DNA of 64,000 nt from Pseudonocardia broussonetiae (GTDB taxonomy: Bacteria; Actinomycetota; Actinomycetes; Mycobacteriales; Pseudonocardiaceae): NCBI RefSeq assembly GCF_013155125.1, contig NZ_CP053564.1:5401501-5465500 (forward strand). The letters are read 5' to 3'. The translations under genes were made by a program, and so were the position numbers. Below the pieces are notes generated by a model, which made no database searches, was not told the origin of the DNA, and saw only the letters and a program-made list of their open reading frames with translations. Shown here one piece after another: positions 1 through 10,261 of this stretch (its first letter is position 1; every line of letters begins with the position of its first letter).

Positions 1-831
1 GACCGACACGCAGATCTGCCCGGCGTTGGCGAACGCCCCGAGCGCGGCCTGCTCGGCGGCCCACCCCGGGTCGACCCCCTCGTCGACGACGAGCGCGTCG
101 TTGCCGCCGTTCTCCAGCAGCGCCTTGGCCCCGCTGCGCGCGCAGGCCAGCGCGATGAGCCGTCCGGTCGCGGTGCTGCCCACGTGCGCGACGACGTCGA
201 CGGGCGCGGCGGCCAGCGCGGCCCCGGTGGTCGCGTCGCCGTCGAGGATCTGCAGGACGCCGTCGGGGAGCTGCGCGGCGAGGAGCTCGGCGAAGCGCCG
301 CCCGGTGGCCGGGCAGCGCTCGCTCGGCTTGTGCACGACGGTGTTGCCGGTGACCAGCGCGGCGCCCAGCAGCCCCGCGGCGACCGCCACCGGGTCGTTC
401 CACGGCGTGAGGACGACCGCCACCCCGCGCGGCTGCGGCACCATCATGTCCAGCGCCGCCCACCCGCCGTTGAGCGTGCGGCCGCCGTGCACCGGGCCGA
501 GCTCGGCGTACTGCTCCAGGGTCCCGATCCCGGCGTCGACGCCGCCGCGGGCGTCGCCCACCGGCTTGCCGGTCTCGCGCGAGGTCAGCTCGGCGAGCTC
601 GTCGGCGACGGCGCGGACGGCGTCGGCGGCGGCCCGCAGCGCCACCCCCCGCTCGGCCGCGGGGGTGCGCGCCCACGACGGGGCGGTGGCCCGCGCCCGC
701 TCGACGGCCTCCGCGCACTCCGCCTCCGCCGTCACCGTGATCGTGCTCGCGACCTCCCCGGTGCGGGGGTCGAGCACGACGAGCGGGTCGACGGGTGGGG
801 CGGTGGTGGGGGCGGAGAGCAGTCCAGTCAT
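1..831 (-). CDS. Aldehyde dehydrogenase family protein (5' part, runs off left edge)
   Basis: NAD(P)-dependent oxidation of an aldehyde to a carboxylic acid. The 277 visible codons cover the Rossmann-type cofactor domain: the TPWNDP motif, the NTVVHKPSE cofactor-lysine motif, the GSTATG loop, the LLENGGND segment where the catalytic Glu usually sits (here ENGG), and the catalytic cysteine in GQICVSV at the very edge. The C-terminal half lies outside the window. Start chosen at ATG 831; the preceding GGCGGGGG is only a weak ribosome site. Its upstream region carries the inverted repeat array at 881-1080. Substrate cannot be told. Confidence 0.9.
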   Translation of the reverse strand, partial: MTGLLSAPTTAPPVDPLVVLDPRTGEVASTITVTAEAECAEAVERARATAPSWARTPAAERGVALRAAADAVRAVADELAELTSRETGKPVGDARGGVDAGIGTLEQYAELGPVHGGRTLNGGWAALDMMVPQPRGVAVVLTPWNDPVAVAAGLLGAALVTGNTVVHKPSERCPATGRRFAELLAAQLPDGVLQILDGDATTGAALAAAPVDVVAHVGSTATGRLIALACARSGAKALLENGGNDALVVDEGVDPGWAAEQAALGAFANAGQICVSV

Positions 832-880
832 CCCCCGCCAGTACCCGGAGCACGAGCACCCATGCAGCGACCCGCCCCCA

Positions 881-1080
881 CCCGCGAGTTTGCCGACGAC
901 CCGGCGAGTTTGCCGATCAAGCTCGGCGAGTTGGTCGACCGGGTCCGGCGAGTGTGCGTCCGACTCGGCGAGCGGGGCGGCGAACTCACCGGGCGCGGGC
1001 GGAGAACTCGCCCGGCGCGGGCGGCAAACTCGCCGGGCGGGGAGGCAGACTCGCCGGGCATTGCGGCAAACTCGCCGGGG
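881..1080. repeat. Inverted array of ten ~21-bp repeats
   Basis: Five copies of a unit built around GGCGAGTTTGCCG read on the plus strand, with GAG cores at 886, 906, 928, 950 and 970. Five reverse-complement copies (CGGCAAACTCGCCGG) follow, with AACTC cores at 983, 1005, 1027, 1048 and 1069. Spacing is 20-22 bp, about two helical turns, and orientation flips once near 975. The array lies 20 bp after the cinA-like stop and 50 bp before the aldehyde dehydrogenase start, both on the minus strand. It could act as a terminator, as a binding array for a protein, or be a mobile repeat. Confidence 0.8.
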
Positions 1081-1100
1081 GTCCTGTGGGTGGCTGGGGG

Positions 1101-1610
1101 TCAGCTCGCGCTGGTCGCGTCGGCCGGCTCGGGGGTGCAGACGCGGTCCTCCAGCAGGCTCAGCGCCGCCTGGGCCGTGGCCGCGCACACCTCCGTCGGC
1201 CCGCCGGAGAAGCGGTGCTCCTGCACCACCACCCCGGCCCCGTCGACGGCGGCGAGGAACACCGTGCCGGGTTCGCGGCCGTCCTGCGGGTCCGGCCCGC
1301 CCGCCCCGGTGACGGCGACGGCCACGTCGGCGCCCAGCAGGGACCGGACGCCGCGGGCCATCGCGACGGCCGCCTGCGCGCTGACGACCGGCCCCTCCGG
1401 CACGCCGAGCACCTCGTGCTTGACCTCGGAGGAGTAGGCGACGAGCGCGCCGCGGAACCACTGCGCGGAGCCCTGCGCGACGGACAGGGACTGGCTGACC
1501 ATGCCGCCGGTCAGCGACTCGGCGACGGCGACGGTGCGGCCGTCGTCGCGGCACCGGCGCGACACCGCGTCCGCCGCGGCGGCGCGGAGGTCCTCGGGAG
1601 ATTCGGTCAC
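1101..1610 (-). CDS. CinA C-terminal-domain protein (nicotinamide-nucleotide amidohydrolase, PncC family)
   Basis: Predicted to deamidate nicotinamide mononucleotide to nicotinate mononucleotide in pyridine nucleotide salvage. About 169 residues, the normal length for a stand-alone PncC domain. Diagnostic stretches are AVAESLTGG near the N-terminus, AYSSEVKHEVLGVP, VAVTGAGGPDP and the GTVFLA core. Start GTG 1610 gives a typical N-terminus; an in-frame ATG at 1643 would add 11 residues, and neither has a strong ribosome site. The PfkB gene diverges from it at 1696. Confidence 0.85.
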   Translation of the reverse strand: MTESPEDLRAAAADAVSRRCRDDGRTVAVAESLTGGMVSQSLSVAQGSAQWFRGALVAYSSEVKHEVLGVPEGPVVSAQAAVAMARGVRSLLGADVAVAVTGAGGPDPQDGREPGTVFLAAVDGAGVVVQEHRFSGGPTEVCAATAQAALSLLEDRVCTPEPADATSAS

Positions 1611-1695
1611 CGGCGGCGCGTACCCCGGCGGACGGGTCCCCATGCCCGCGGAGGGCCGCGAGTGATCCGCGACCGGTTCGGGTAGTTCCTCCTCC

Positions 1696-2637
1696 GTGTC
1701 CGCCACCGTCGTCGTCCTCGCGCCCTCTCCCCTGCTCACGGTCACGATCGAGGACCGCGCCGGGGAACCCGACATCCACGTCCACGCGGGGGGCCAGGGC
1801 GTCTGGCAGTCCCGCATGCTCGCCTCCCTCGGCGTGCGGGTCGTCCTCTGCGCCGGGCTCGGCGGGGAGACGGGGTCCGTGCTCGGGCACCTGATCCCGC
1901 AGGAGGGGGTCGAGCTGCGCACCGTGGAGCTGAGCAGCCGCAACGGCGGCTACGTCCACGACCGGCGCGACGGCGACCGCACGGTCGTCGCCCACTCCCC
2001 CGGCGGCGCGCTGGACCGCCACGAGCACGACGCCCTCTACGAGCTCGCCCTCTCCCTGGGCCTGGAGCACGGCGCGGCGCTGCTGTCGGGCCCGCACGAG
2101 GACCGGGTCGTCCCCTCCGACCTGTACGGCCGCCTCACCGCCGACCTGCAGTCCAACGGCTGCCGGGTGGCGATCGACCTCTCCGGCGAGCGGCTCACCG
2201 CCGCGCTCGAGGGCGGACCGGACCTGGTGAAGGTCAGCCACGAGGAGCTCGTCGCGGACGGGCGGGCCGAGTCCGAGGACCCCGTCGACCTGGTCACGGC
2301 CATGCGCGCGCTGCACGACCAGGGCGCCGGGATCGTCGTCGTCTCGCGCGCGGCCGAGCCCGCGCTGGCCCTCGTCGACGGCGAGGTGCTGGCCATCCAC
2401 CTGCCGCCGCTGCGCACCGCCGAGCCGAAGGGGGCGGGCGACTCGATGACCGCGGGCATGATGGCCGCGCTCGTCCAGGGCCGCTCCCCCGTCGACGCCC
2501 TGCGCACCGGCGCGGCGTGCGGCGCGCTCAACGTGGTCCGGCAGGGGCTGGGCACCGGCGGCTCCCACGCCGTGCAGGCCCTCGCCGACCGGATCGAGAT
2601 CGTGCGGCGCAACGACGACGGGACGGAGCGCTCGTGA
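1696..2637 (+). CDS. PfkB-family sugar kinase (1-phosphofructokinase-like)
   Basis: Ribokinase-fold kinase of 313 residues. It shows the N-terminal substrate region AGGQGVWQSRMLASLG and the C-terminal PfkB signature PKGAGDSMTAGM, whose Asp is the catalytic base and whose GAGD forms the anion hole. The substrate is probably a sugar phosphate or nucleoside; sequence alone does not decide. Start is GTG 1696. Its stop overlaps the surE start (GTGA at 2634-2637), so the two are translationally coupled. Confidence 0.88.
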   Translation: MSATVVVLAPSPLLTVTIEDRAGEPDIHVHAGGQGVWQSRMLASLGVRVVLCAGLGGETGSVLGHLIPQEGVELRTVELSSRNGGYVHDRRDGDRTVVAHSPGGALDRHEHDALYELALSLGLEHGAALLSGPHEDRVVPSDLYGRLTADLQSNGCRVAIDLSGERLTAALEGGPDLVKVSHEELVADGRAESEDPVDLVTAMRALHDQGAGIVVVSRAAEPALALVDGEVLAIHLPPLRTAEPKGAGDSMTAGMMAALVQGRSPVDALRTGAACGALNVVRQGLGTGGSHAVQALADRIEIVRRNDDGTERS

Positions 2638-3428
2638 CGCGCGTGCTGGTCACCAACGACGACGGCATCGACGCCCCCGGGATCGCCGCGCTGGCCCGCG
2701 CGGCGGTGGACGCCGGCCTCGACGTCGTGGTCGCCGCACCCGCCGTGCAGTCCAGCGGCGCGAGCGCGGCGATCACCGCCGAGCGGGAGGAGGGCCGGAC
2801 GCCGGTCCGGGAGGTCACCGTCGACGGCCTCGACGGCGTCCCCGCCTTCGCCGTGTCGGCGCAGCCGGCGCACATCGTGCTGGCCGCGGTCGTCGGCTGG
2901 CTCGACCCGGTGCCCGACCTCGTGCTGTCGGGCATCAACCACGGCGCCAACACCGGCCGGGTCGTCCTGCACTCGGGGACCGTCGGCGCCGCCCTGACCG
3001 CGGGCGTGCACGGCGTGCGGGCGCTGGCGGTGTCGCTCGACGTCGCCCTGCACCCCGACGGCAGCGGCGGCCGGCACTGGGACAGCGCCACCGCCCTGCT
3101 CCCCGAGGTCCTGGCCCTGCTCGCCGACCTGCCCGAGGGCACGGTCCTCTCGCTCAACGCCCCCGACCGCCCGCCGTCGGAGTGCGGGCCGCTGCGGCAC
3201 GCCGCGCTCGCCCCGTTCGGCGCCGTGCAGACCCGCGTCGACTCGGCCGCGAGCGACCACTGGCAGCTCCAGGAGGTCGAGGGCGACGGCACGCCCGACC
3301 CCGGGACCGACACCGCGCTGCTCGCGGCCGGGCACCCGACGCTCACCGCGCTGTCGCCGGTCGGTGAGGACGCCGGGGTCGGGCTGGCGGACCGGCTGGG
3401 CGGGAACGGCGACGACGGGCAGCGCTGA
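2634..3428 (+). CDS. surE: 5'/3'-nucleotidase SurE
   Basis: Metal-dependent nucleoside monophosphate phosphatase with stationary-phase and repair roles in the family. At 264 residues it has the usual length. The N-terminal metal site TNDDGIDAPGI, the SGINHGANTG loop and the LHSGTVGAALTAG segment are all intact. Start GTG 2634 was chosen because it overlaps the kinase stop by four bases and puts VTNDDG at the usual distance from the N-terminus. The pairing with a PfkB kinase suggests nucleotide or sugar-phosphate turnover (inference). Confidence 0.95.
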   Translation: MTRVLVTNDDGIDAPGIAALARAAVDAGLDVVVAAPAVQSSGASAAITAEREEGRTPVREVTVDGLDGVPAFAVSAQPAHIVLAAVVGWLDPVPDLVLSGINHGANTGRVVLHSGTVGAALTAGVHGVRALAVSLDVALHPDGSGGRHWDSATALLPEVLALLADLPEGTVLSLNAPDRPPSECGPLRHAALAPFGAVQTRVDSAASDHWQLQEVEGDGTPDPGTDTALLAAGHPTLTALSPVGEDAGVGLADRLGGNGDDGQR

Positions 3429-3497
3429 GCGAGCGTTTCCGCCCGACCGCACCGGGAACGCCGACCGGGATCCCTGCCGACGACGAGAGGTGCTCCC

Positions 3498-6036
<2,539 letters not shown>

Positions 6037-6044
<8 letters not shown>

Positions 6045-6564
6045 GCGAGGTCGGCGTGCCGCGCATCCGCAGCGGCACGCCGACCCACAGCAGGGCGGTG
6101 ACCAGCAGCAGCCCACCCGTCATACCCGCGGCGCTGGCGCGGCCGAGCGCGATGTCGAGGACCAGGAACAGCCCGGCCGCCAGCGTCACGGCCAGCGCCG
6201 TGAGACCGGCCAGCACCATCCGGTGGCCGCAGCGGACGAGCTCGCGCTTGCGCCCGCGCTGGAACAGCAGCCGGTGGGCGGCGACGGGCGCGACCAGCAG
6301 CGTCGAGGACAGCGCCGCCGCCGACAGCGTCACGACGAACACCGCGTGCTGCACGGCGTCGAGGGCGTCGAAGCGGGCGCTGAACGACAGCGTCAGCAGG
6401 AAGCCGAACAGGATCTGCACGCCGGTGAGGACGACGCGCAGCTCCTGCAGCAGCTCGGCGAAGTTGCGGTCGGCCCGCTGCAGCGGCTCCTCCGCGCGCT
6501 CGCGGGCGTTCCACGCGTCGTCGCGGCACCCGCCCGCCCGGGCCGTTCCCTCCCTGATCAGCAC
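6037..6564 (-). CDS. DUF6328-type four-helix membrane protein
   Basis: A 175-residue protein with an N-terminal helical cytoplasmic stretch (ERAEEPLQRADRNFAELLQELRVVLTGVQILFG, given here in shortened parts: ELLQELRV then GVQILFGFLL) and four membrane segments. The pattern RVVLTGVQILFGFLL is typical of DUF6328 proteins, whose function is unknown. Start GTG 6564 is supported by an AGGAG seven bases upstream. Its 3' end overlaps the convergent clpC-like gene by eight bases. Confidence 0.8.
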
Positions 6565-6747
6565 GCCTGCTCCTCCCCGTCGGCACTCGCGACGCCACCC
6601 TCGACGTCGCCGTCTTGCACAGGGCCGGTGGGTACCCGCGCGGGTCCCGTCGACACCGGTTCGGAATCGGTGGAGTCCACGCGGTTGATCCGTGTGATCC
6701 CGGGCACTCCCCCACGCGACGAGCCGGGACGACCAGGAAGTACCCCG

Positions 6748-6930
6748 ATGCACGACTGGCTGTGCGAGCGCTGCGGCGACTCGATCCTGCCGCAGGCGCC
6801 CTGCCGGTGCGCGACGCCCTACGACCCCGTCGCGGTGCGCCGGCGCCACCGCGACGCCGTGCGCCTGGCCCGGTCCACCGACCGACGGCGCGCCGCGATG
6901 CGTCGGGCCGGGCAGCGGCCTGCGGCCTGA
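6748..6930 (+). CDS. Small zinc-ribbon-like hypothetical protein
   Basis: Sixty residues with a CERCG pair and a CRC pair (four cysteines within the first 23 residues), then a basic Arg-rich tail. This could bind zinc and nucleic acid, but no family is recognised. ATG 6748 has an AGGAAG ribosome site eight bases upstream. The 183 bases before it hold no other gene that I can see. Confidence 0.6.
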   Translation: MHDWLCERCGDSILPQAPCRCATPYDPVAVRRRHRDAVRLARSTDRRRAAMRRAGQRPAA

Positions 6931-7079
6931 GCCCGCCCGCACACCGCCGGGTGGTGCACACCTCACGCCCGGCGGTTTGGACGCGGTGCGAGCGTGGCAC
7001 CTCCGGCAAGCGGCGGCCGACCGGGCCGCGGGCAGCGGACCGGAGGACCGATGGCGGCTCGACGCGCGGTGCTGCGCCC

Positions 7080-7139
7080 GTGACGGGGCCCGTGACGAGG
7101 CGCGTGACGGGGCCTGCGACGGGGCCTGCGACGGGAGTG
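7080..7139 (+). repeat. 12-bp tandem repeat (five units)
   Basis: Five units of GTGACGGGGCCC-like sequence in exact 12-base register. They encode VTGP/VTRR/VTGP/ATGP/ATGV at the N-terminus of the mannosyltransferase reading frame and supply four alternative in-frame GTG codons (7080, 7092, 7104, 7137). Confidence 0.85.
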
Positions 7140-8684
7140 GCCGCCGACGGGATGCTGCGCGCCCGGCTGCTGGGGACGACGGGCGCGCTGCTCGTGGCGC
7201 TCGGCGCACTGGGCGCGGGAGCGCTCCCGGTGCCGCACCCGCTGGCCGGGCTGCGCCTGGTCGGGCTGCCGGCCCGCACCGCGACGCTGTCGCTCGCCCT
7301 CGCCTGGGCGGGGGCCGCGCTGCTCGTGCTGGCGTGGCTGCAGGTGTCTCGCCGCGTGCGCGCGGGCGGCCCGCTCGCCCCCTCGCGGGCCGAGCTCGGC
7401 CGGACCGCGCTGCTCTGGGCGCTGCCCCTCGCGATCGCCCCGCCGGTGTTCTCCCGCGACGTCTACAGCTACCTCGCGCAGGGCGCCGTGCTCGCGCGCG
7501 GCCTCGACCCGTACGCGCTCGGCCCCGCCGAGGCCCTGGGCATGGACGACCCCCTGGTGCGCAGCATCCCGGCGATGTGGCGCGACACCCCGTCGCCCTA
7601 CGGGCCGCTGTTCCTGGGGCTGGCCCGCGGCGTCGCGGTGCTCGCCGGGGACGACGTCGCGCTCGGCGTCCTCGTCCACCGCGTCCTCGCGCTCGCCGGG
7701 CTCGCCCTGGTCGTCGCGGCGCTGCCCGCGCTGGCGCGGCGCTGCGGCGTCGACCCGCGGTACGCGCTGTGGTGCGGCGCCGCGCACCCCCTGGTCCTGT
7801 TCCACCTGGTCGGCGGCGTGCACAACGACGCCCTCATGCTCGGCCTGCTGCTGGCCGGCCTGGAGCTCGGCCTGCGCGCGGGCGAGCGGCTGCTCGACGG
7901 GCGCCTGCTCGCCGGGGCGGTGCTGGTCGTCGCGGCCTCGGCGGTGAAGCTGCCCGCGCTCGTCGCGCTCGGGGTGCTGGGCGCGGTCCGGGCCCGCGGC
8001 GGCGGGTGGCGGGCGGTCGCGGCGCAGACCGGGGTGCTCGGCGCCGTCGCGGTGGCGGGCCTGGCCGTGTGCACCGCCGCCACGGGCGCCGGCCCGGGCT
8101 GGCTGGCCGCGCTCGGCGTGCCGGGCTCGATCGACAGCCCGTTCTCCCCCACCACCGACCTCGGCTACGCGGCCGGCGTGCTGGGGGTGCTCGCCGGGCT
8201 CGGCGACCACACGGCCACGGCCGTCGCGCTCGTCCGCGCGATCGGTCTCGTCGCCGGAGCCGGGGTGGTGGGCGCGGCGCTGCTCGCCGTCCGCGGCGGG
8301 CGGCTCGACCCCGTCGCCGGGCTGGGGGCGTCGCTCGCGGCGGTCGTGCTGCTCGGTCCGGCCGGGCAGCCGTGGTACCTGCTGTGGGCCCTCGTGCCGC
8401 TCGTCGCGACGCCGGCGCTGCCGCGGCTGCGCCGGGCGCTGCTCGCGGTGTCGGTGCCGCTGGCGCTGGTCCTGGCCCCGACGGGCGGGCTGTTCCCGTT
8501 CCACGGGTTCCAGCCGGCGCTGGCCGTGATCGCCGCGCTGCTGCTCGTCGCCTGCTCCGTCTGGGGGACCGACCGGTGGTACCGGCCGTCCGAGCGGGGC
8601 ATCCGCGCCGCCGGACGGGGTACCCGGCCGGCATGGACGACGACGAGGCGAAGCAGATCCGCGCCGACTTCTCCGACGCCGTGA
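7080..8684 (+). CDS. MptB-like polyprenol-phosphomannose alpha-1,6-mannosyltransferase
   Basis: Multi-pass membrane glycosyltransferase of GT-C type, expected to extend the lipomannan/lipoarabinomannan mannan core from polyprenyl-phosphate mannose. The luminal signature SRDVYSYLAQGAVLARGLDPY and the later TPSPYGPLF and GGVHNDALMLG motifs are characteristic of the MptA/MptB group. Roughly a dozen hydrophobic segments follow. Start is uncertain: GTG 7080 begins the 12-bp repeat, while GTG 7137 or ATG 7152 would give the core protein without the VTGP-type leader; none has a clear ribosome site. The last 52 bases overlap the downstream DUF3140 gene in another frame, giving an atypical Arg/Thr-rich tail. 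Confidence 0.85.
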   Translation: MTGPVTRRVTGPATGPATGVAADGMLRARLLGTTGALLVALGALGAGALPVPHPLAGLRLVGLPARTATLSLALAWAGAALLVLAWLQVSRRVRAGGPLAPSRAELGRTALLWALPLAIAPPVFSRDVYSYLAQGAVLARGLDPYALGPAEALGMDDPLVRSIPAMWRDTPSPYGPLFLGLARGVAVLAGDDVALGVLVHRVLALAGLALVVAALPALARRCGVDPRYALWCGAAHPLVLFHLVGGVHNDALMLGLLLAGLELGLRAGERLLDGRLLAGAVLVVAASAVKLPALVALGVLGAVRARGGGWRAVAAQTGVLGAVAVAGLAVCTAATGAGPGWLAALGVPGSIDSPFSPTTDLGYAAGVLGVLAGLGDHTATAVALVRAIGLVAGAGVVGAALLAVRGGRLDPVAGLGASLAAVVLLGPAGQPWYLLWALVPLVATPALPRLRRALLAVSVPLALVLAPTGGLFPFHGFQPALAVIAALLLVACSVWGTDRWYRPSERGIRAAGRGTRPAWTTTRRSRSAPTSPTP

Positions 8685-8968
8685 ACATGTCGGGCCGGGA
8701 GCTGCGCGAGTGGCTGGAGACCGACGACTCCGAGGCGGTCGGCGACCACAAGGACGGCGGCGAGGCCGTCGGCCACGAGATGGGCCGCCACATCGTGGAG
8801 CTGCAGGGCACGAAGGCGGGCGACCTCACCGACGAGGACCTCGCGCGGATGCGCAAGGTCGTCGGGTACGTGCACCGCCACCTCGCGCAGCGCCCGAAGG
8901 GCGACGTGACGGACACGAGGTGGCGGTACTCGCTGATGAACTGGGGGCACGACCCCCTCAAGGACTGA
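8633..8968 (+). CDS. DUF3140 domain protein
   Basis: A charged, soluble 111-residue protein. DFSDAVNMSGRELREWLETDDS and the C-terminal TRWRYSLMNWGHDPL motif (the W...Y..MNWGHDP end) are hallmarks of DUF3140, whose function is unknown. ATG 8633 lies inside the end of the mannosyltransferase frame, an overlap of 52 bases, so the two may be translationally coupled. It is followed at once by a 19-bp tandem repeat. Confidence 0.85.
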   Translation: MDDDEAKQIRADFSDAVNMSGRELREWLETDDSEAVGDHKDGGEAVGHEMGRHIVELQGTKAGDLTDEDLARMRKVVGYVHRHLAQRPKGDVTDTRWRYSLMNWGHDPLKD

Positions 8969-8973
8969 GCGCT

Positions 8974-9026
8974 CAAGGGCTGGGCGTTCCCCCAAGGGCT
9001 GGGCGCTCCCCCGAGGGGTGGGGCGG
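8974..9026. repeat. 19-bp tandem repeat, 2.7 units, between convergent genes
   Basis: CAAGGGCTGGGCGTTCCCC (8974-8992) is repeated with one change at 8993-9011, followed by a degenerate partial unit. Each unit contains a short self-complementary GGGCG/CGCTCCC-type arm. It fills the gap between the DUF3140 stop and the convergent membrane-protein stop, so it may serve as a two-way terminator. Confidence 0.65.
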
Positions 9027-10004
9027 CTAGGTGAGCGCCCCCGTCGAGGTGTCGACCGCGGGCGCAGACCTCTCGGGCGCATGCCGCTCGGGCGCGCGGC
9101 GCGCCCCGACCCAGGCCAGCGTCGCGGTGAGGACGTCCTCGGCGATCGCGCCGGGGAGGTCGGACCCGAACCGGCGGGCGGCGACCGAGCGCCCCCACTG
9201 CCCGAGCACCGACGACGCCAGCGCCGCCGAGAGCCCGATCGCGCCGGGGAGGACGGGGTCGCAGCCCTCCCGGTGCGCGAGCGTCGCCGCCGACGCGGCC
9301 CCGAGCGCGATGCGCGGCGCGAGTCCGGGCGCTCCTGTGCGGGGCGGGACCACCGGACTCTTGTCGAGCAGCAGCTCCGTCCCGGCCAGCGCCCCCGCCA
9401 CCGCGCCGCGGCGCCCGGACGACGCGAGCGCGAGCCCGGTCATCCCGGCCGAGCTGCGCGACCCGGTCGCCGCCCCGAGCGCCGCCGCGCGCAGCAGCAC
9501 CGCGGGCGGCGGGCGGCGCGTCGCGGCCTCCCGCTCAGGGATCGCCGCGATCAGCGCCGCGTGGGTCGCGAGGCCGTAGGCCAGGTGCGGCACCACGTCG
9601 GTCGCCCACGTCGCCGCGCTCCACCGGCGCGGGTCGTCCACGCCGAGCGCGGCGATCGGCCCGTCGGTCGCGAGCATCGCGGCCGCGCCCAGCAGGGCGC
9701 CGCCGACCGGCGCGGGCAACCACAGGCCGGCGGAGCGGAGCACCCCGCCGAGGCCGCCGACGACGACCCCGGCCGCGGTCCCGCCGAGCGGGCCGAGCCC
9801 GGCCAGGCGGCGGCCGCGGGCCCGCCGGCCGCCCGGCAGGCGCACGCCCAGCCGGTCGGTCAGCGCGGCCGCGACCTCCTCCGGCGCCCGGCTCGCCGGC
9901 CGCCCGCGGACGGCCATGTCGAGCTGGGTCACCGCGTTGAGGACCGTCGTGCCGACGGCCCCCGCGGCCAGCCCGCGGGCGAACCCGCGCGCCGACGACG
10001 TCAC
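9027..10004 (-). CDS. Multi-pass membrane protein, C-terminal half DUF4126-like
   Basis: A 325-residue Ala/Gly-rich protein with many hydrophobic segments. The C-terminal half (AGMTGLALAS..., ELLLDKSPVVPPRT, R.ALGAASAAT..., then a GAIGLSAALAS segment) resembles DUF4126 membrane proteins. The N-terminal half contains an unrelated membrane region. Function unknown. Its ATG overlaps the stop of the upstream DUF2795 gene (ATGA at 10001-10004), so the two form a coupled pair. Confidence 0.7.
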   Translation of the reverse strand: MTSSARGFARGLAAGAVGTTVLNAVTQLDMAVRGRPASRAPEEVAAALTDRLGVRLPGGRRARGRRLAGLGPLGGTAAGVVVGGLGGVLRSAGLWLPAPVGGALLGAAAMLATDGPIAALGVDDPRRWSAATWATDVVPHLAYGLATHAALIAAIPEREAATRRPPPAVLLRAAALGAATGSRSSAGMTGLALASSGRRGAVAGALAGTELLLDKSPVVPPRTGAPGLAPRIALGAASAATLAHREGCDPVLPGAIGLSAALASSVLGQWGRSVAARRFGSDLPGAIAEDVLTATLAWVGARRAPERHAPERSAPAVDTSTGALT

Positions 10005-10198
10005 GCGTCGCCTCCGAGCTGCCCCTTCAGCTCCTTCATCACCCCGTTCGGCCCGTCCACCTCGCGCATCGGTCGCAGCGCGTCCACCAGCTCCTTGTCG
10101 GCCCCGTTGGACTCGGCGAGGTCGGCCAGAGCCGCCCCGTCCATCGGGTAGTCGGCGCCCTTCAGGGCCTTCTGCACTTCGGTCACCTGGAAGCTCAT
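10001..10198 (-). CDS. DUF2795 domain protein
   Basis: A 65-residue protein with the usual DUF2795 layout: VQKALKGADYPMDGAALADLAESNGADKELVDAL, i.e. an L.g..YP....L...A...gA...v...L pattern (positions 8-42). These small winged-helix-like proteins are common in Actinobacteria and have no assigned role. Its stop overlaps the next gene's start by four bases. Confidence 0.85.
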   Translation of the reverse strand: MSFQVTEVQKALKGADYPMDGAALADLAESNGADKELVDALRPMREVDGPNGVMKELKGQLGGDA

Positions 10199-10261
10199 GG
10201 CGGCGGCGTACCCGGGCCCGCGCGTCCTACGCCCCCCGTGCCGGCGACGGGACCGGCCCCG

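Noticed and set aside
881..1080. CRISPR array
   Set aside because: Repeats are contiguous with no unique spacers, vary between copies and reverse orientation halfway; no cas gene nearby.
6565..6747. Regulatory RNA or promoter in the gap before the small zinc-ribbon-like gene
   Set aside because: No convincing stem-loop, riboswitch core or -35/-10 pair could be read in these 183 bases.
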